Below are positions 17,592 through 27,223 of a stretch of DNA of 64,000 nucleotides, piece by piece (position 1 is the first letter of the stretch; every line of letters starts with the position of its first letter). Location: assembly GCF_002797935.1 (NCBI RefSeq), contig NZ_PGER01000001.1:3348001-3412000 (forward strand), given 5' to 3'. The translations under genes were made by a program, and so were the position numbers. Origin of the DNA: Flavobacterium sp. 1 (GTDB lineage: Bacteria > Bacteroidota > Bacteroidia > Flavobacteriales > Flavobacteriaceae). The notes beneath the pieces were generated by a model. That model was not told the origin of the DNA, ran no database searches, and was given only the letters and a program-made list of their open reading frames with translations.

Positions 17592-20500
17592 TTATCGTTT
17601 TAGTGTAAAATGTCCAGAAAGAACATCCTTATCATCAAGATTAGTCTTAAACCAATAATCATCAGACGGCATTTCTTTTCCATTATAAAAACCATTCCAT
17701 CCTGAATCATTAGAAGATAATACTATCAATAACTTCCCGTATCTATCAAAGATCGATGTTTTAGAATTCGGATATTTTCTTATGCCTTTTATCTGCCAAA
17801 AATCATTATATCCATCATTATTTGGTGTAAAGAACTTTGGATAATCAATTACAGTAACTTCTTTTGAATCTTCACCACAACCTCCTTTATCTCTTACAAA
17901 GGCAATATAGTTTCCTCCTTGAATATTATAAAAATAATTACTGGCTTGATAGTTTATACCGTCTAAAGAATATTCAAAATCACCATCATCTGCTACAATA
18001 ATTTCAATAAAATTATTTTCTGATAACTCTTTATATTTTACTTCTGTAATAGTTGGAAGGGCTGACCGAATTAATTCAAATTCAAAACTATTTTCACAAG
18101 AAATATTATTTTGAAATTTGCTAACTGTAAGTACATAATTTCCAGCATTAACCAAATCTGCCTGATAAGTATTTGAAATAATACCGCCATCTTGAAATTT
18201 CCAACTATAACCATCTAAATTATTATCAACGTTTACATTTAACGAAGTCTCCAAATTACATAAAATATAAGTTTTATCGATTTTTACATTGGGCAAGTCA
18301 TTTACTATTATATCGAAACTTGTTTCAGCATTACAAAGACTGTTCATTTCGTTCTCAACCTTTACTTTTATAGTTTGGAATTTTGATTGCGTATTTTTAA
18401 ACACAGTTGGCAAGGGACTTGGCAAATGATTTCCAGTACTATCAAAATACATTATTTTTAGACCTAATTGATTTCCTAAAATTTCAGTTTCTATATTGGA
18501 CATATCAAAACTGGCAAAACCATTACCTTCGTCGCAAGCGTATCTATTAGCTGGCTTATTAATTCGTGGCTGAGAAGCTGTTTTTAAAACTAATGGCGTT
18601 TCTGCATAGCAATTAGTCAAACTATTAGTTACTCTAACGGTAATCGTTTCCTTGCTATTAATAGTGTTTGTGTAAGGATTGGGCAATGGACTTAGTAATT
18701 GATTTCCAATGGCATTAAAATAAGAAACTTTCATTCCTGTTTGATTCCCTAAAACTGTCGACTCAATATTTGAAGTATCAAAATATTCTGAAATTCCATC
18801 ATTATTATTATCACACCCTAGAAGTTCTTGTAAAGGATTTGCTGTTGGCAACGTCCTTACTTTTAATTTAAAAGTTGATTCGTTATAGCAATTTGTATTT
18901 GTATTGATGGCTTTTACTTTTACTATTTCTTCTTTAGCAATTAGATTCGTAATTACATTTAATGGAGTTACTATTTTTTGCCCGTTTTCATGATAAAATT
19001 CAACTTTTATATCTATTGAACTTCCTATAATTAATTTTTCTAAGGGCTTTAAATTAAATTGCCCAAAACCATCTGTATCATTATCACAGACAATTAAATC
19101 AGAAACAGTTGATAAGTTTGGCATTGGATTTACAATTAAATCAAAAGTGGTTTCAGAATAGCAACAAAGATTATCTTTATGACTTACTCTTACCGTTATT
19201 GTTTCTCTATCTTTAATAGTATTGGTAAAAGGATTTGGTAATGACGTATATTTATTTCCTTTACCGTCAATGAAAGTAACAACCTTATCGATTTGACCTC
19301 CTAAAACCTGTTCTGTAATCGCCGAAACATCAAATGATTTCGAAATCCCTGTACCCGCAACACTTTCGCATGCATGGATATTGTTAATACCATGAGCTTT
19401 TGGCGGTTCTTTTGCATCAATTGTTTCAGTTAAAGTTTCAATTGTTCCATCTTTTGCCGTGACAATAGCTGTAACTGTATATGTTCCATCTGCAGAAAAA
19501 TCATGAAACGGAGATAAATCTGTAGAGGTATTATTTACTCCCGAAGCTGGGTCTCCAAAATCCCAAACAATTGAAGCTACTTTTGACTGATCATCGACAC
19601 TAAATTCCTTTAAAAATTCAGAACAGATATTTGAAAAATTCATTTCAAAATGGTTAGAAATATTTTTTACATTTCCCGTTACATTGATGTAAAAATTTGC
19701 ATCGGGTTTTCCAAATAAGGCGGTATTGACATATTCATCATAACCGAATGTTGGACCACCTGCAAGATTTGTACATCCTCTCTGCCATGAAATACCATTA
19801 TCTTGCGCTGAACCAGATATAAATGCTATTCCTAGTGAATTAGGCACAAGTCCTTTATAAGCTTCAACTAAAATTCTCTCGACACCTGCAGGAATAACTA
19901 TTGGTGTATTAAAATCTACTTGTATAACTCGAGAATCTCTAGTACTGCCTAAATAGGGAACACTTTGTGTTTGACTACTTCCTATTAAATCTGCAGTCGA
20001 AAACGAAGCTGGAAAATTATCGTCTATTTTATAAATATTAAAGGTTACTTCTGTACCCCAGCTTGTGTTATTAATTCCTACTTGTCCAGAAGTAATTACA
20101 AATTCTTCATTGTTTGATATACCGAAATCTTTTAAAGCAAAGTCTCTTGCCCAAAACATTGCACCTCCCGAACAAGTATGAATACCTGTTTCTATAACAT
20201 CATCGCATATATTATGCGACAATCTAGTTACTAACCCTGAGGTCTTTACATCAAAAGCATCACCAGTTACAGTTATAAAAAAATTGGCATTTGGAACAGG
20301 AATAGCTAAATTTTTAGTAGAAACTGTAGTATATCGCGTACTACAGCCATAATACAAAGATTCTCCTTTATCTACTTCCGTTCCTGCAACAAGAACTTCT
20401 GCAAATGTTGGGTTATAAATGTCTTTAGATTTCGATATAGTTACCAAAATTCTATCAATCCCAGCAGGAACGACTATTGGTGTCTCAAATTCTGCCTGGA

Positions 20501-20885
20501 CAATTTGAGGTGCACCAGTAATGATTGGCGTTTTCCCAAGACTACCAGTTCCCAATATCTTTGTATGATATGGAGTAGCGAGAAATTCTGGATAATCTGC
20601 ATCAACACTATACACTGTTACATATAAATCTGTCTTAATATTCGATTTACTAATTCCTATTTGTCCCGATTTAATGATAAATTGTTCATTTGGTTTTATG
20701 CCAAAATCCGATAATTTAAATACTCTTGACCACCCCTCAGATTCATCACAAGAAACCATATCCGTCTTTACAAGTGTTGTCCCAACATTATTGGTCAGCG
20801 TTATTTGAGCATTTATATATTGAAAGGAGAGAAAAATTAGAAGTAAAATTGTATTTTTTAACTTATTTTGGAGATGCATTATCAT
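17592..20885 (-). CDS. Large T9SS type B secreted protein with PKD domain
   Basis: About 1097 residues from the ATG at 20885 (another ATG at 20879; an upstream start at 20930 would bury the signal peptide). Signal peptide LKNTILLLIFLSFQYINAQ. Two similar ~190-residue N-terminal modules (each with SGQ.GI, then AGI/VERILV) are followed by a PKD domain (IVWDFGDPASG..., about 430-515). Next come four ~80-residue Cys-containing repeats with conserved CD/CE, F..S.IE..ILG, T.T.KETITVRV and CYAET motifs. The C-terminus starts PKFFTPNNDGYND and ends GHFTLKR, the CHU_C type B sorting signal, closely similar to the protein encoded at 8936-11068. It is predicted to be exported by the T9SS to the surface; ligand unknown. 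Confidence 0.85.
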   Translation of the reverse strand: MIMHLQNKLKNTILLLIFLSFQYINAQITLTNNVGTTLVKTDMVSCDESEGWSRVFKLSDFGIKPNEQFIIKSGQIGISKSNIKTDLYVTVYSVDADYPEFLATPYHTKILGTGSLGKTPIITGAPQIVQAEFETPIVVPAGIDRILVTISKSKDIYNPTFAEVLVAGTEVDKGESLYYGCSTRYTTVSTKNLAIPVPNANFFITVTGDAFDVKTSGLVTRLSHNICDDVIETGIHTCSGGAMFWARDFALKDFGISNNEEFVITSGQVGINNTSWGTEVTFNIYKIDDNFPASFSTADLIGSSQTQSVPYLGSTRDSRVIQVDFNTPIVIPAGVERILVEAYKGLVPNSLGIAFISGSAQDNGISWQRGCTNLAGGPTFGYDEYVNTALFGKPDANFYINVTGNVKNISNHFEMNFSNICSEFLKEFSVDDQSKVASIVWDFGDPASGVNNTSTDLSPFHDFSADGTYTVTAIVTAKDGTIETLTETIDAKEPPKAHGINNIHACESVAGTGISKSFDVSAITEQVLGGQIDKVVTFIDGKGNKYTSLPNPFTNTIKDRETITVRVSHKDNLCCYSETTFDLIVNPMPNLSTVSDLIVCDNDTDGFGQFNLKPLEKLIIGSSIDIKVEFYHENGQKIVTPLNVITNLIAKEEIVKVKAINTNTNCYNESTFKLKVRTLPTANPLQELLGCDNNNDGISEYFDTSNIESTVLGNQTGMKVSYFNAIGNQLLSPLPNPYTNTINSKETITVRVTNSLTNCYAETPLVLKTASQPRINKPANRYACDEGNGFASFDMSNIETEILGNQLGLKIMYFDSTGNHLPSPLPTVFKNTQSKFQTIKVKVENEMNSLCNAETSFDIIVNDLPNVKIDKTYILCNLETSLNVNVDNNLDGYSWKFQDGGIISNTYQADLVNAGNYVLTVSKFQNNISCENSFEFELIRSALPTITEVKYKELSENNFIEIIVADDGDFEYSLDGINYQASNYFYNIQGGNYIAFVRDKGGCGEDSKEVTVIDYPKFFTPNNDGYNDFWQIKGIRKYPNSKTSIFDRYGKLLIVLSSNDSGWNGFYNGKEMPSDDYWFKTNLDDKDVLSGHFTLKR

Positions 20886-21068
20886 TCTTTTATATTGTTT
20901 TTTGCTTATTTTCAATTTGTATATACACAAAAAATTTCTCGCGTATATAAAAAACGAGTAGTTTAATAAAGATTCATTTTACTTATTACTCCTCAAATAT
21001 ATTAATTTATTCCTACAAATAATCTCGTCATTACCGTAAACTGCTTGAGGGACAGCAATGAAAAGCCC

Positions 21069-21110
21069 GACCTCGTTAAAAAAAAGTTTTTCCATTTTTT
21101 TAACGAGGTC
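21069..21110. repeat. Hairpin downstream of the DUF2797 gene
   Basis: GACCTCGTTAAAAAAA at 21069-21084 is perfectly complementary to 21095-21110. The A/T tracts are inside the stem rather than after it, so it is not a canonical terminator, although it lies 25 bp beyond the DUF2797 stop and could end that transcript. Confidence 0.55.
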
Positions 21111-21134
21111 ACGCACAAATACTATTACTATTTT

Positions 21135-21929
21135 CTAAACATCAATCGAAACTACATAGCCCTCAAAACCGCGAACATTGAAAACAGTTCCGTCTTCAAA
21201 AATGAGGTACTGTCCTTTGATACCTGTCAGTTTACCTTTGAAATGAGGCGTTTTATCCAGACTTAAGCTGGCTATTTTTTTGGGGTAATTCAAAACCGGA
21301 AAATGCATTTCGTACAAGTCGTTTTTATCTAAATGATAAAATTCATGAACCTCAGCTGGAATAAGGTTTTCCACTTTTAATTTCTCGGCGATTAAATCGG
21401 TCGGCACGACATCATTCTGGAGCATTTTACGCCAATTGGTTTTATCGACATAATGATTTTTGAGCGCCACCTCGGTAATTCCTGCCAAATATCGGTTGGG
21501 TACTTCTACAATTGAAATTGCCTGCGTAGCTCCTTGGTCAATCCATCGCGTTGGCATTTGCGTTTTGCGGGTCACTCCTACTTTGACCTCGCTGGACAAA
21601 GCCAAATAAACAATATGAGGCTGTAATTGTACTTTCTGTTCATAGTCTAAATCACGGTCGGCAATACCAAGATGTGCTGTACTCAATTCGGGCTTCATAA
21701 TCCAATCCCCCACCGCTGGACTTGAATAAAAACAGTCATAACAGAATCCCTGACGGAATATTTTTTTCTTTTTACCGCAGTTCAAACACTGATATCCTTC
21801 AAAATGAATTTCAAGCTCTTTGTTTAAAAGCTGATTCATGTTTAAAAAACTGTTTTCGAAAACCAGATAATATTGGATGGGATTCCCAAATTCGGTTTGC
21901 ATTTTAGAAAGTACTCCTTGGTATGTCAT
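21135..21929 (-). CDS. DUF2797 protein with a Cys4 zinc-knuckle motif
   Basis: 264 residues. A central-N-terminal motif CLNCGKKKKIFRQGFCYDC (about 57-75) carries two CxxC pairs and probably binds zinc. The rest (YLALSSEVKVGVTRKTQMPTRWIDQGA) contains a GIY-YIG-like segment that is characteristic of DUF2797. The family is conserved in Bacteroidota and Actinobacteria without an assigned function; similarity to GIY-YIG nuclease folds suggests a nucleic-acid role, but the catalytic set is not confirmed. The ATG is fused to an AATCTAAAATCTGC repeat (21930-21951), and the gene is divergent from GH3. Confidence 0.8.
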   Translation of the reverse strand: MTYQGVLSKMQTEFGNPIQYYLVFENSFLNMNQLLNKELEIHFEGYQCLNCGKKKKIFRQGFCYDCFYSSPAVGDWIMKPELSTAHLGIADRDLDYEQKVQLQPHIVYLALSSEVKVGVTRKTQMPTRWIDQGATQAISIVEVPNRYLAGITEVALKNHYVDKTNWRKMLQNDVVPTDLIAEKLKVENLIPAEVHEFYHLDKNDLYEMHFPVLNYPKKIASLSLDKTPHFKGKLTGIKGQYLIFEDGTVFNVRGFEGYVVSIDV

Positions 21930-21951
21930 TTTAGATTGCAGATTTTAGATT
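21930..21951 (-). repeat. AATCTAAAATCTGC repeat abutting the DUF2797 start codon
   Basis: Read on the minus strand this is AATCTAAAATCTGCAATCTA followed by AAATG, so the repeat runs directly into the start codon. Confidence 0.6.
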
Positions 21952-22008
21952 ATAGCCCGCAACAGGCAAATCTATATTTATGAGTTAGAATATTTGACCC
22001 AAATAGAA

Positions 22009-22037
22009 TTGTTTTTTATAAAAAAACACTATTTTTG
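22009..22037 (+). promoter_or_regulatory. Promoter of the GH3-family gene
   Basis: TTG at 22009-22011 and TATTTTTG at 22030-22037 are 18 bp apart; the inferred 5' UTR of about 65-70 nt contains the AATCTAAAATCT repeat. Confidence 0.65.
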
Positions 22038-22075
22038 GTATTATCGCAAAGTTAGTATTTGTAAATCTCTTTTCA

Positions 22076-22100
22076 AATCTAAAATCTACTATCTAAAATC
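22076..22100 (+). repeat. AATCTAAAATCT repeat in the GH3 leader
   Basis: AATCTAAAATCTACTATCTA continues to AAATC and ends 10 bp before the ATG, in the same orientation relative to the gene as the copies upstream of minus-strand genes. Confidence 0.6.
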
Positions 22101-22110
22101 ATAGATCTCC

Positions 22111-23637
22111 ATGCCCTTAGCAATTATAAATTCTATCGCTTCTTGGTTCTTGAAACAAAGAATTCACCAGATTGAGCTTTTCCTGAAATATCCTAATGAA
22201 GTTCAGGAAGAATTGCTGATGAATTTAATCCGTTCCTCTGAAGAAACAGTTTATGGCAAGCAATATGATTATGCTTCGATAAAATCATACAAAACTTTTA
22301 CTGACAGAGTTCCTATTTCTTCCTACGAAGATTTGGAGCCTTATATTGAACGCACCCGTCAGGGAGAACAAAATGTGCTTTGGGAAACTCCTATAAAATG
22401 GTTTGCCAAATCGAGCGGTACTACTAATGCCAAAAGTAAATTTATCCCCGTAAGCAGTGAAGCGCTCGAAGACTGCCATTACAAAGGAAGCAAAGATTTG
22501 TTGTGCCTGTATTTGAATAACAATGAGGAATCTGAAATGTTTGTGGGCAAAAGTCTGCGTTTGGGAGGCAGTTCACAGATTTATGAAAACAACAATACTT
22601 TTTTTGGGGATTTGTCTGCAATTTTGATTGAAAACATGCCTATTTGGGCAGAATTCAGCAGTACCCCAAGCAGTAAAATTTCTTTAATGAGCGAATGGGA
22701 AACCAAAATGAGCGCTATCATCAAAGAAACCATAAATGAAAATGTAACGAGTTTTGCTGGTGTTCCTTCTTGGATGCTGGTCTTAATGAATAAAGTCTTG
22801 GAAGAAACCGGAAAAACAAACCTGATGGAAGTTTGGCCCAACTTGGAAGTGTACTTTCACGGAGGTGTAAGTTTTGATCCCTACAGAGATCAATACCAAA
22901 AAATATTGCCGCAAAACCAATTCAAATATTACGAAATATACAATGCTTCCGAAGGCTTTTTTGCCATTCAGGACTTGAATAATTCCAGTGATTTATTGCT
23001 GATGCTGGACTACGGAATCTTTTATGAATTTATTCCTATGGATACCTTTGGCACACCAGACCAAAAAGCAGTTCGGCTGGCAGATGTCGAATTATTCAAG
23101 AACTATGCAATGGTTATCACAACCAATGGCGGTTTGTGGCGCTATTTAATAGGCGATACTGTTCGATTTACTTCTCTGAATCCTTACCGCGTTCGGGTAA
23201 CGGGGCGCACCAAACATCACATCAATGTTTTTGGCGAAGAATTAATGGTCGAAAACACTGATCAGGCTATTGCCAAGGCCTGCAAAATTACTCAAACCGA
23301 AGTCGTCGATTATACGGTTGCTCCCATCTTCATGAAAGACAAACAAAAAGGAGCTCATGAATGGATAATTGAATTTAAGCAAGAGCCAAAAGATATTGTA
23401 GCTTTTCAAAAAATTTTGGACGAGACTTTACAGTCCTTAAACTCCGATTACGAAGCCAAACGCTATAACAACATGACTCTTAATCCGCTAGTACTTAATG
23501 TTGCTAGAGAGCGATTGTTTTATGATTGGCTCAAAAAAAATGATAAACTGGGAGGTCAGCACAAAATTCCAAGATTATCTAACAAAAGAGATTATCTCGA
23601 ACAATTAAAGAAGATGCAAAATTTAATTAACTCCTAA
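22111..23637 (+). CDS. GH3-family acyl-adenylating enzyme
   Basis: 508 residues, the usual length of bacterial GH3 (auxin-responsive-promoter-like) proteins, part of the ANL adenylating superfamily. Motifs seen: WFAKSSGTTNAKSKFIPVS (ATP-binding loop, about 99-117), YNASEGFFAIQ (about 278-288), and YRVRVTGRTKHHINVFGEE near 365. Plant GH3 enzymes conjugate amino acids to jasmonate or auxin via acyl-AMP; the bacterial substrates are mostly unknown. A tiny lipoprotein gene starts at the last A of the stop codon, so the two are probably translationally coupled. Confidence 0.85.
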   Translation: MPLAIINSIASWFLKQRIHQIELFLKYPNEVQEELLMNLIRSSEETVYGKQYDYASIKSYKTFTDRVPISSYEDLEPYIERTRQGEQNVLWETPIKWFAKSSGTTNAKSKFIPVSSEALEDCHYKGSKDLLCLYLNNNEESEMFVGKSLRLGGSSQIYENNNTFFGDLSAILIENMPIWAEFSSTPSSKISLMSEWETKMSAIIKETINENVTSFAGVPSWMLVLMNKVLEETGKTNLMEVWPNLEVYFHGGVSFDPYRDQYQKILPQNQFKYYEIYNASEGFFAIQDLNNSSDLLLMLDYGIFYEFIPMDTFGTPDQKAVRLADVELFKNYAMVITTNGGLWRYLIGDTVRFTSLNPYRVRVTGRTKHHINVFGEELMVENTDQAIAKACKITQTEVVDYTVAPIFMKDKQKGAHEWIIEFKQEPKDIVAFQKILDETLQSLNSDYEAKRYNNMTLNPLVLNVARERLFYDWLKKNDKLGGQHKIPRLSNKRDYLEQLKKMQNLINS

Positions 23638-23768
23638 TGAAAAAACTATTCTTTCTACTAATGATCATAATCATTGCCTCATGTTCCTCCAATCGCGTTT
23701 GTGGCGGAAGCGGTGGGAAACGCTGCGTACAAACAATCAGTACATTCAATTTCCAAAACTTTTCTTAA
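23637..23768 (+). CDS. 43-residue lipoprotein, translationally coupled to GH3
   Basis: An ATG overlaps the GH3 stop as TAATG. The 43-residue product has a classic lipoprotein signal (KKLFFLLMIIIIASCSS) with the lipidated Cys, then a short tail with VCGGSGGKRC containing two further Cys separated by a glycine-rich loop. The overlap and the clean lipobox argue that it is real despite its length. Function unknown; the Cys/Gly motif could form a disulfide. Confidence 0.65.
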   Translation: MKKLFFLLMIIIIASCSSNRVCGGSGGKRCVQTISTFNFQNFS

Positions 23769-23843
23769 CTATTTCTATCCACTGTTGTAACATTTTTTGA
23801 TTTTGAAAGTCTTATGCAATCATCAATCAAAATCATTTAATTC

Positions 23844-26060
23844 ATGAAATCAACAGTATTAACGGTATTGCTTCTTAGCACAACCTTTATTTTTGCTCAA
23901 GAAGCGACGCCAAATCTAGAGACTTCTCCAAAAGTCGAAAAAGATTCAATCAAAGAGAAAATCAATGCGCTTAAAGATGTAACTGTTACAGTTCAAAAAA
24001 AATACATCAAAGTAGATTCAGACAAAACTACAATCAGTGTAAAAGACAACGGTATGCTCAACAGTGGCAGCAGTCTTGAAGCTGTAAAAAAATTACCTGG
24101 TGTAATTACTTCACCGACTGGCGGTATCTCTCTAAACGGAAAAGCAGTAACCATTTATATTGATGGCGCACCAAGCACATTATCCGGCAATGATTTACAA
24201 AACTACCTGAATACTTTACCTGCCAACGCCATCGAAAAAGTAGAACTCATCTATAATCCGGGCGCTTCATTTGATGCCAGTTCCAGCGGTTCGGTAATAA
24301 ATATTGTTACTAGCTCAAAAAGAATGAAAGGCATTAACGCTAGTTTCAACATCAATTATAATTTTAATAAATACCAAAAGCCAAGTCCGCAAATCCTTTT
24401 AAACGGAAAAGAAAAAGACTTAAGCTGGCAGACTATGCTTGGGTATAATTACATTGACAGCGACTCTAAAACCAGCAATCTGCAGGAGTTTACCGCTTTT
24501 AATCCGATACAGAAGCTAATACAGGAAAACTTTACCGTAAATACCAACAGAAACTTGTATTTCCGATTAGGAACAAATTACAAACTGACCGAAAAATCAA
24601 ATTTATTATTCAACTACAACGGAAACTACGCCAATGACAGATCTGTTTTTGACGCGACAACATTGGGTGACGATATTGATTATTCCAATCAGGGAACAAC
24701 TAAAAACAAGAATAAAAATCACGAAATCAGTTTGCAGTACAAAACCAAACTTGACACTTTAGGACGAACGCTTGACATTACTGCATTCAGTAATTTATTT
24801 GATAAAAAACCAATTACAGAATCGAATGCGGTTGATAATATTGCCAATTCAGGCTCATTTGTGAACAGTAATCTTAATTTTGATTTAAAAAATTATTACC
24901 TGAAATACGACTTTGCGATTCCGTTCAAAAAAATGGATTTTTCGATCAATACGGGAGGAAAATTCAATGTACTGGAAGTAAATGATATTGGGAATTATTA
25001 CACCAATTCAGCAACAAACACTATTGATTTTGATTACTCCGAAAACAATTTGGCCTTCTATGCCGAAACTCGGAAAAAAATCAAAAAATTTAATTTTACA
25101 GCAGGACTGCGTTTTGAAGATTACCACGTAGAAAGAATCACGAATACCTTAACGGAGCCTATAAAATTCAAAAACACTAATTTATTCCCAAATGCCAGTG
25201 CTATTTATGAAGTGAATGATAATGTAAATATTTCGGCTTCGTATTCTAAAAAAATCAATCAGCCCAATTACAATAATTTAGACCCGAATAACAGCAACGC
25301 TTTTGACCAATACAATACTTCACAGGGAAATTTATTTCTAGATCCAACATATTTAAACAATTATGAGTTTAAAATCACGGCGATGCAGTTTATACAATTG
25401 GGAATGAACTACACTGCATCAAAAGACAACAACCTTTTTGTATTCAGCGCCGATGCTGACGCAACTAAACCTGTGAGCAATCAGACTTATCAGCAGTTTG
25501 ACCATTTTAACACCTTTAGTGCTTATGCTAATTTCCCAATTCCATTGGATTATATCTTCAAAGGAAAAGAGGAATTTAAGAAACGAATGGGCAACATCGA
25601 CGAGATGAATTACATTTTTGTAAACTTTAATTATATCAAATCAGATATAAAAGGCTATGATTTCCCATACCAAAACAAAGCAATCTTTAATTATGCCTTC
25701 CAATCGCAGATTATGTTACCTTGGAAAATTAAGAACTCTATGATGTATTTCTACCTGCCTCCTGGAAATTGGCAGATTTACAAAATAACCAAGCCTATTC
25801 AGCAGTTTGACATTTCATTCAACCGAGATTTTATGGATAAGAATTTAAAAATTGGACTGCATTGTTTTGATGTTTTCAATCAAAATGAAGTAAACGCATT
25901 AATTGCCGGCGAAAATTTAAATACTTCTTTTAGACAAAAACAAGATTCCAGAACGTTCCGTATATCATTAACCTATAATTTTGGAAACTTGAAAATGCAG
26001 AATGAAAACACCAATATTGAAACCGAAAAAGTAAAAAGTGGTGGCGGAATGATGAAGTAA
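23844..26060 (+). CDS. TonB-dependent-receptor-like outer-membrane beta-barrel protein
   Basis: 738 residues with signal peptide MKSTVLTVLLLSTTFIFAQ. A plug domain (about 40-150) contains the typical LNSGSSLEAVKKLPGV and IYIDGAPSTLSG-like strands and the PGASFDASSSGSVINIVT end motif. It is followed by a large barrel of the outer-membrane beta-barrel family (PF14905 type). The N-terminal carboxypeptidase-like domain found in many relatives is absent, and the C-terminus ends in Gly/Met/Lys rather than an aromatic residue. Substrate unknown; no partner lipoprotein lies beside it. It ends at a strong terminator. Confidence 0.8.
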   Translation: MKSTVLTVLLLSTTFIFAQEATPNLETSPKVEKDSIKEKINALKDVTVTVQKKYIKVDSDKTTISVKDNGMLNSGSSLEAVKKLPGVITSPTGGISLNGKAVTIYIDGAPSTLSGNDLQNYLNTLPANAIEKVELIYNPGASFDASSSGSVINIVTSSKRMKGINASFNINYNFNKYQKPSPQILLNGKEKDLSWQTMLGYNYIDSDSKTSNLQEFTAFNPIQKLIQENFTVNTNRNLYFRLGTNYKLTEKSNLLFNYNGNYANDRSVFDATTLGDDIDYSNQGTTKNKNKNHEISLQYKTKLDTLGRTLDITAFSNLFDKKPITESNAVDNIANSGSFVNSNLNFDLKNYYLKYDFAIPFKKMDFSINTGGKFNVLEVNDIGNYYTNSATNTIDFDYSENNLAFYAETRKKIKKFNFTAGLRFEDYHVERITNTLTEPIKFKNTNLFPNASAIYEVNDNVNISASYSKKINQPNYNNLDPNNSNAFDQYNTSQGNLFLDPTYLNNYEFKITAMQFIQLGMNYTASKDNNLFVFSADADATKPVSNQTYQQFDHFNTFSAYANFPIPLDYIFKGKEEFKKRMGNIDEMNYIFVNFNYIKSDIKGYDFPYQNKAIFNYAFQSQIMLPWKIKNSMMYFYLPPGNWQIYKITKPIQQFDISFNRDFMDKNLKIGLHCFDVFNQNEVNALIAGENLNTSFRQKQDSRTFRISLTYNFGNLKMQNENTNIETEKVKSGGGMMK

Positions 26061-26091
26061 TTATAAAGTTCAACCATTAGATTCACAAAGC

Positions 26092-26114
26092 TTTGCGAAC
26101 CTTGCGGTAAAATT
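26092..26114 (-). repeat. Dispersed repeat ATTTTACCGCAAGGTTCGCAAAG
   Basis: Read on the minus strand it matches a + strand copy at about 33956-33978 with two differences (GG to AA). This is an interspersed short element in intergenic DNA. Confidence 0.45.
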
Positions 26115-26138
26115 TAAGTGAGCAATAGTTTAAAACAG

Positions 26139-26176
26139 AAAAGAGGCTATCCAAAAAGGGTAGCCTCTTTTGCTTT
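26139..26176. terminator. Terminator downstream of the beta-barrel gene
   Basis: AAAAGAGGCTATCC pairs with GGGTAGCCTCTTTT (one G-U) around a 5-nt A loop; flanked by A and T tracts, so possibly bidirectional for the convergent SRPBCC gene. Confidence 0.9.
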
Positions 26177-26191
26177 ATAAAAATTTCAAAA

Positions 26192-26728
26192 TTAAGGTTG
26201 GCTTTCCAAAATATTTTTCACATTAGCTAAATTTTGTGTTTGATCCTTTTTGATAAAATCTTTAAACACAAAAGACATCAGATTGATAGGATAATCAGCA
26301 CGTCCATAGAATTCACTAGTTAGTTTGGTTTGATTATCCGAAAGTGCTTCCACAATTGTGGCCGCTGAATTATCGCCCTTCATCGGTTTTTCAAAATGTA
26401 GATCAACATCAATTCTATTATCGGTAATTTTTGTGATCTGCTGTGAACCAACGCCCACATTATCGTCCATACTTACCCAAGACGATTTGGCGCCAACAGT
26501 TCCATCAATGCCAGTATATTCAATTTTTACATTTGGGTCTTTCATTACCCAAACACTGTACTTTTCCTGATTTTTAATCATTTTGACATAATCAAAAACC
26601 ACTACTTGCGGTTTATTGATTGTTGTAGAAACCGATACCGTGTAATCTTTTGGAACAATCATTGCTACAATCAAAAGCAAAGCAATAAGCCCGACTATTC
26701 CAATCCCTATAAATTTTAGTACTTTCAT
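26192..26728 (-). CDS. Membrane-anchored SRPBCC-family protein
   Basis: 178 residues. An N-terminal TM segment (FIGIGIVGLIALLLIVAMIVP, about 5-25) is followed by a START/SRPBCC fold of about 145 residues (VSVSTTINKPQVVVFDYVKM, IDVDLHFEKPMKGD, TSEFYGRADYPINL). This is the polyketide-cyclase/dehydrase-like family that binds hydrophobic ligands; no catalytic residue can be assigned. First of a run of four small-ligand-type proteins on the minus strand, it lies 12 bp downstream of the PhnB-like gene and is probably co-transcribed with it. Confidence 0.75.
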   Translation of the reverse strand: MKVLKFIGIGIVGLIALLLIVAMIVPKDYTVSVSTTINKPQVVVFDYVKMIKNQEKYSVWVMKDPNVKIEYTGIDGTVGAKSSWVSMDDNVGVGSQQITKITDNRIDVDLHFEKPMKGDNSAATIVEALSDNQTKLTSEFYGRADYPINLMSFVFKDFIKKDQTQNLANVKNILESQP

Positions 26729-26740
26729 ATCTAAAGCCTT

Positions 26741-27175
26741 TTAATTAGCAGGATTTTCATCAAAATTAACCATCCAATGAATCCCGAATTTATCCACAAA
26801 CATTCCAAAATAAGCACCCCAAAAGGTTTTATTCATTGGCATGAAAGGATTTCCTCCCGCTGACAGTCCGTTGAAAATCCTATCGGCTTCTTCTGTACTT
26901 TCTGTATTAATAGAAACAGAAAAATTTGATCCAAAAGCAACATTGCCGCTAGCATCATTACTGTCGCTTCCCATCAAAACGGTATTACCAATCGGTAAGC
27001 ACACATGCATGACTTTGTTTGCGTCAGCATCTGATAATTTTGGACTGTTCTCGTCCGAAGGCATATCACTAAATTTACCGATATACGGAAATTCTCCTCC
27101 AAAAACAGATTTATAAAATAGAAATGCTTCCTCGCAATTCCCATTAAAAATTAAATACGGATTAACTGCTGCCAT
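26741..27175 (-). CDS. PhnB-like VOC protein
   Basis: 144 residues opening NPYLIFNGNCEEAFLFYKSVFGGEF, the typical start of the PhnB/3-demethylubiquinone methyltransferase-like VOC subgroup, and closing WGAYFGMFVDKFGIHWMVNF. These small dimeric proteins often lack demonstrated catalysis. It is followed after 12 bp by the SRPBCC gene. Confidence 0.85.
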   Translation of the reverse strand: MAAVNPYLIFNGNCEEAFLFYKSVFGGEFPYIGKFSDMPSDENSPKLSDADANKVMHVCLPIGNTVLMGSDSNDASGNVAFGSNFSVSINTESTEEADRIFNGLSAGGNPFMPMNKTFWGAYFGMFVDKFGIHWMVNFDENPAN

Positions 27176-27223
27176 AAGTGTTTAAGTTTTAAATTGTTTT
27201 TATTTAGTCTCCAAGATTCTGAA

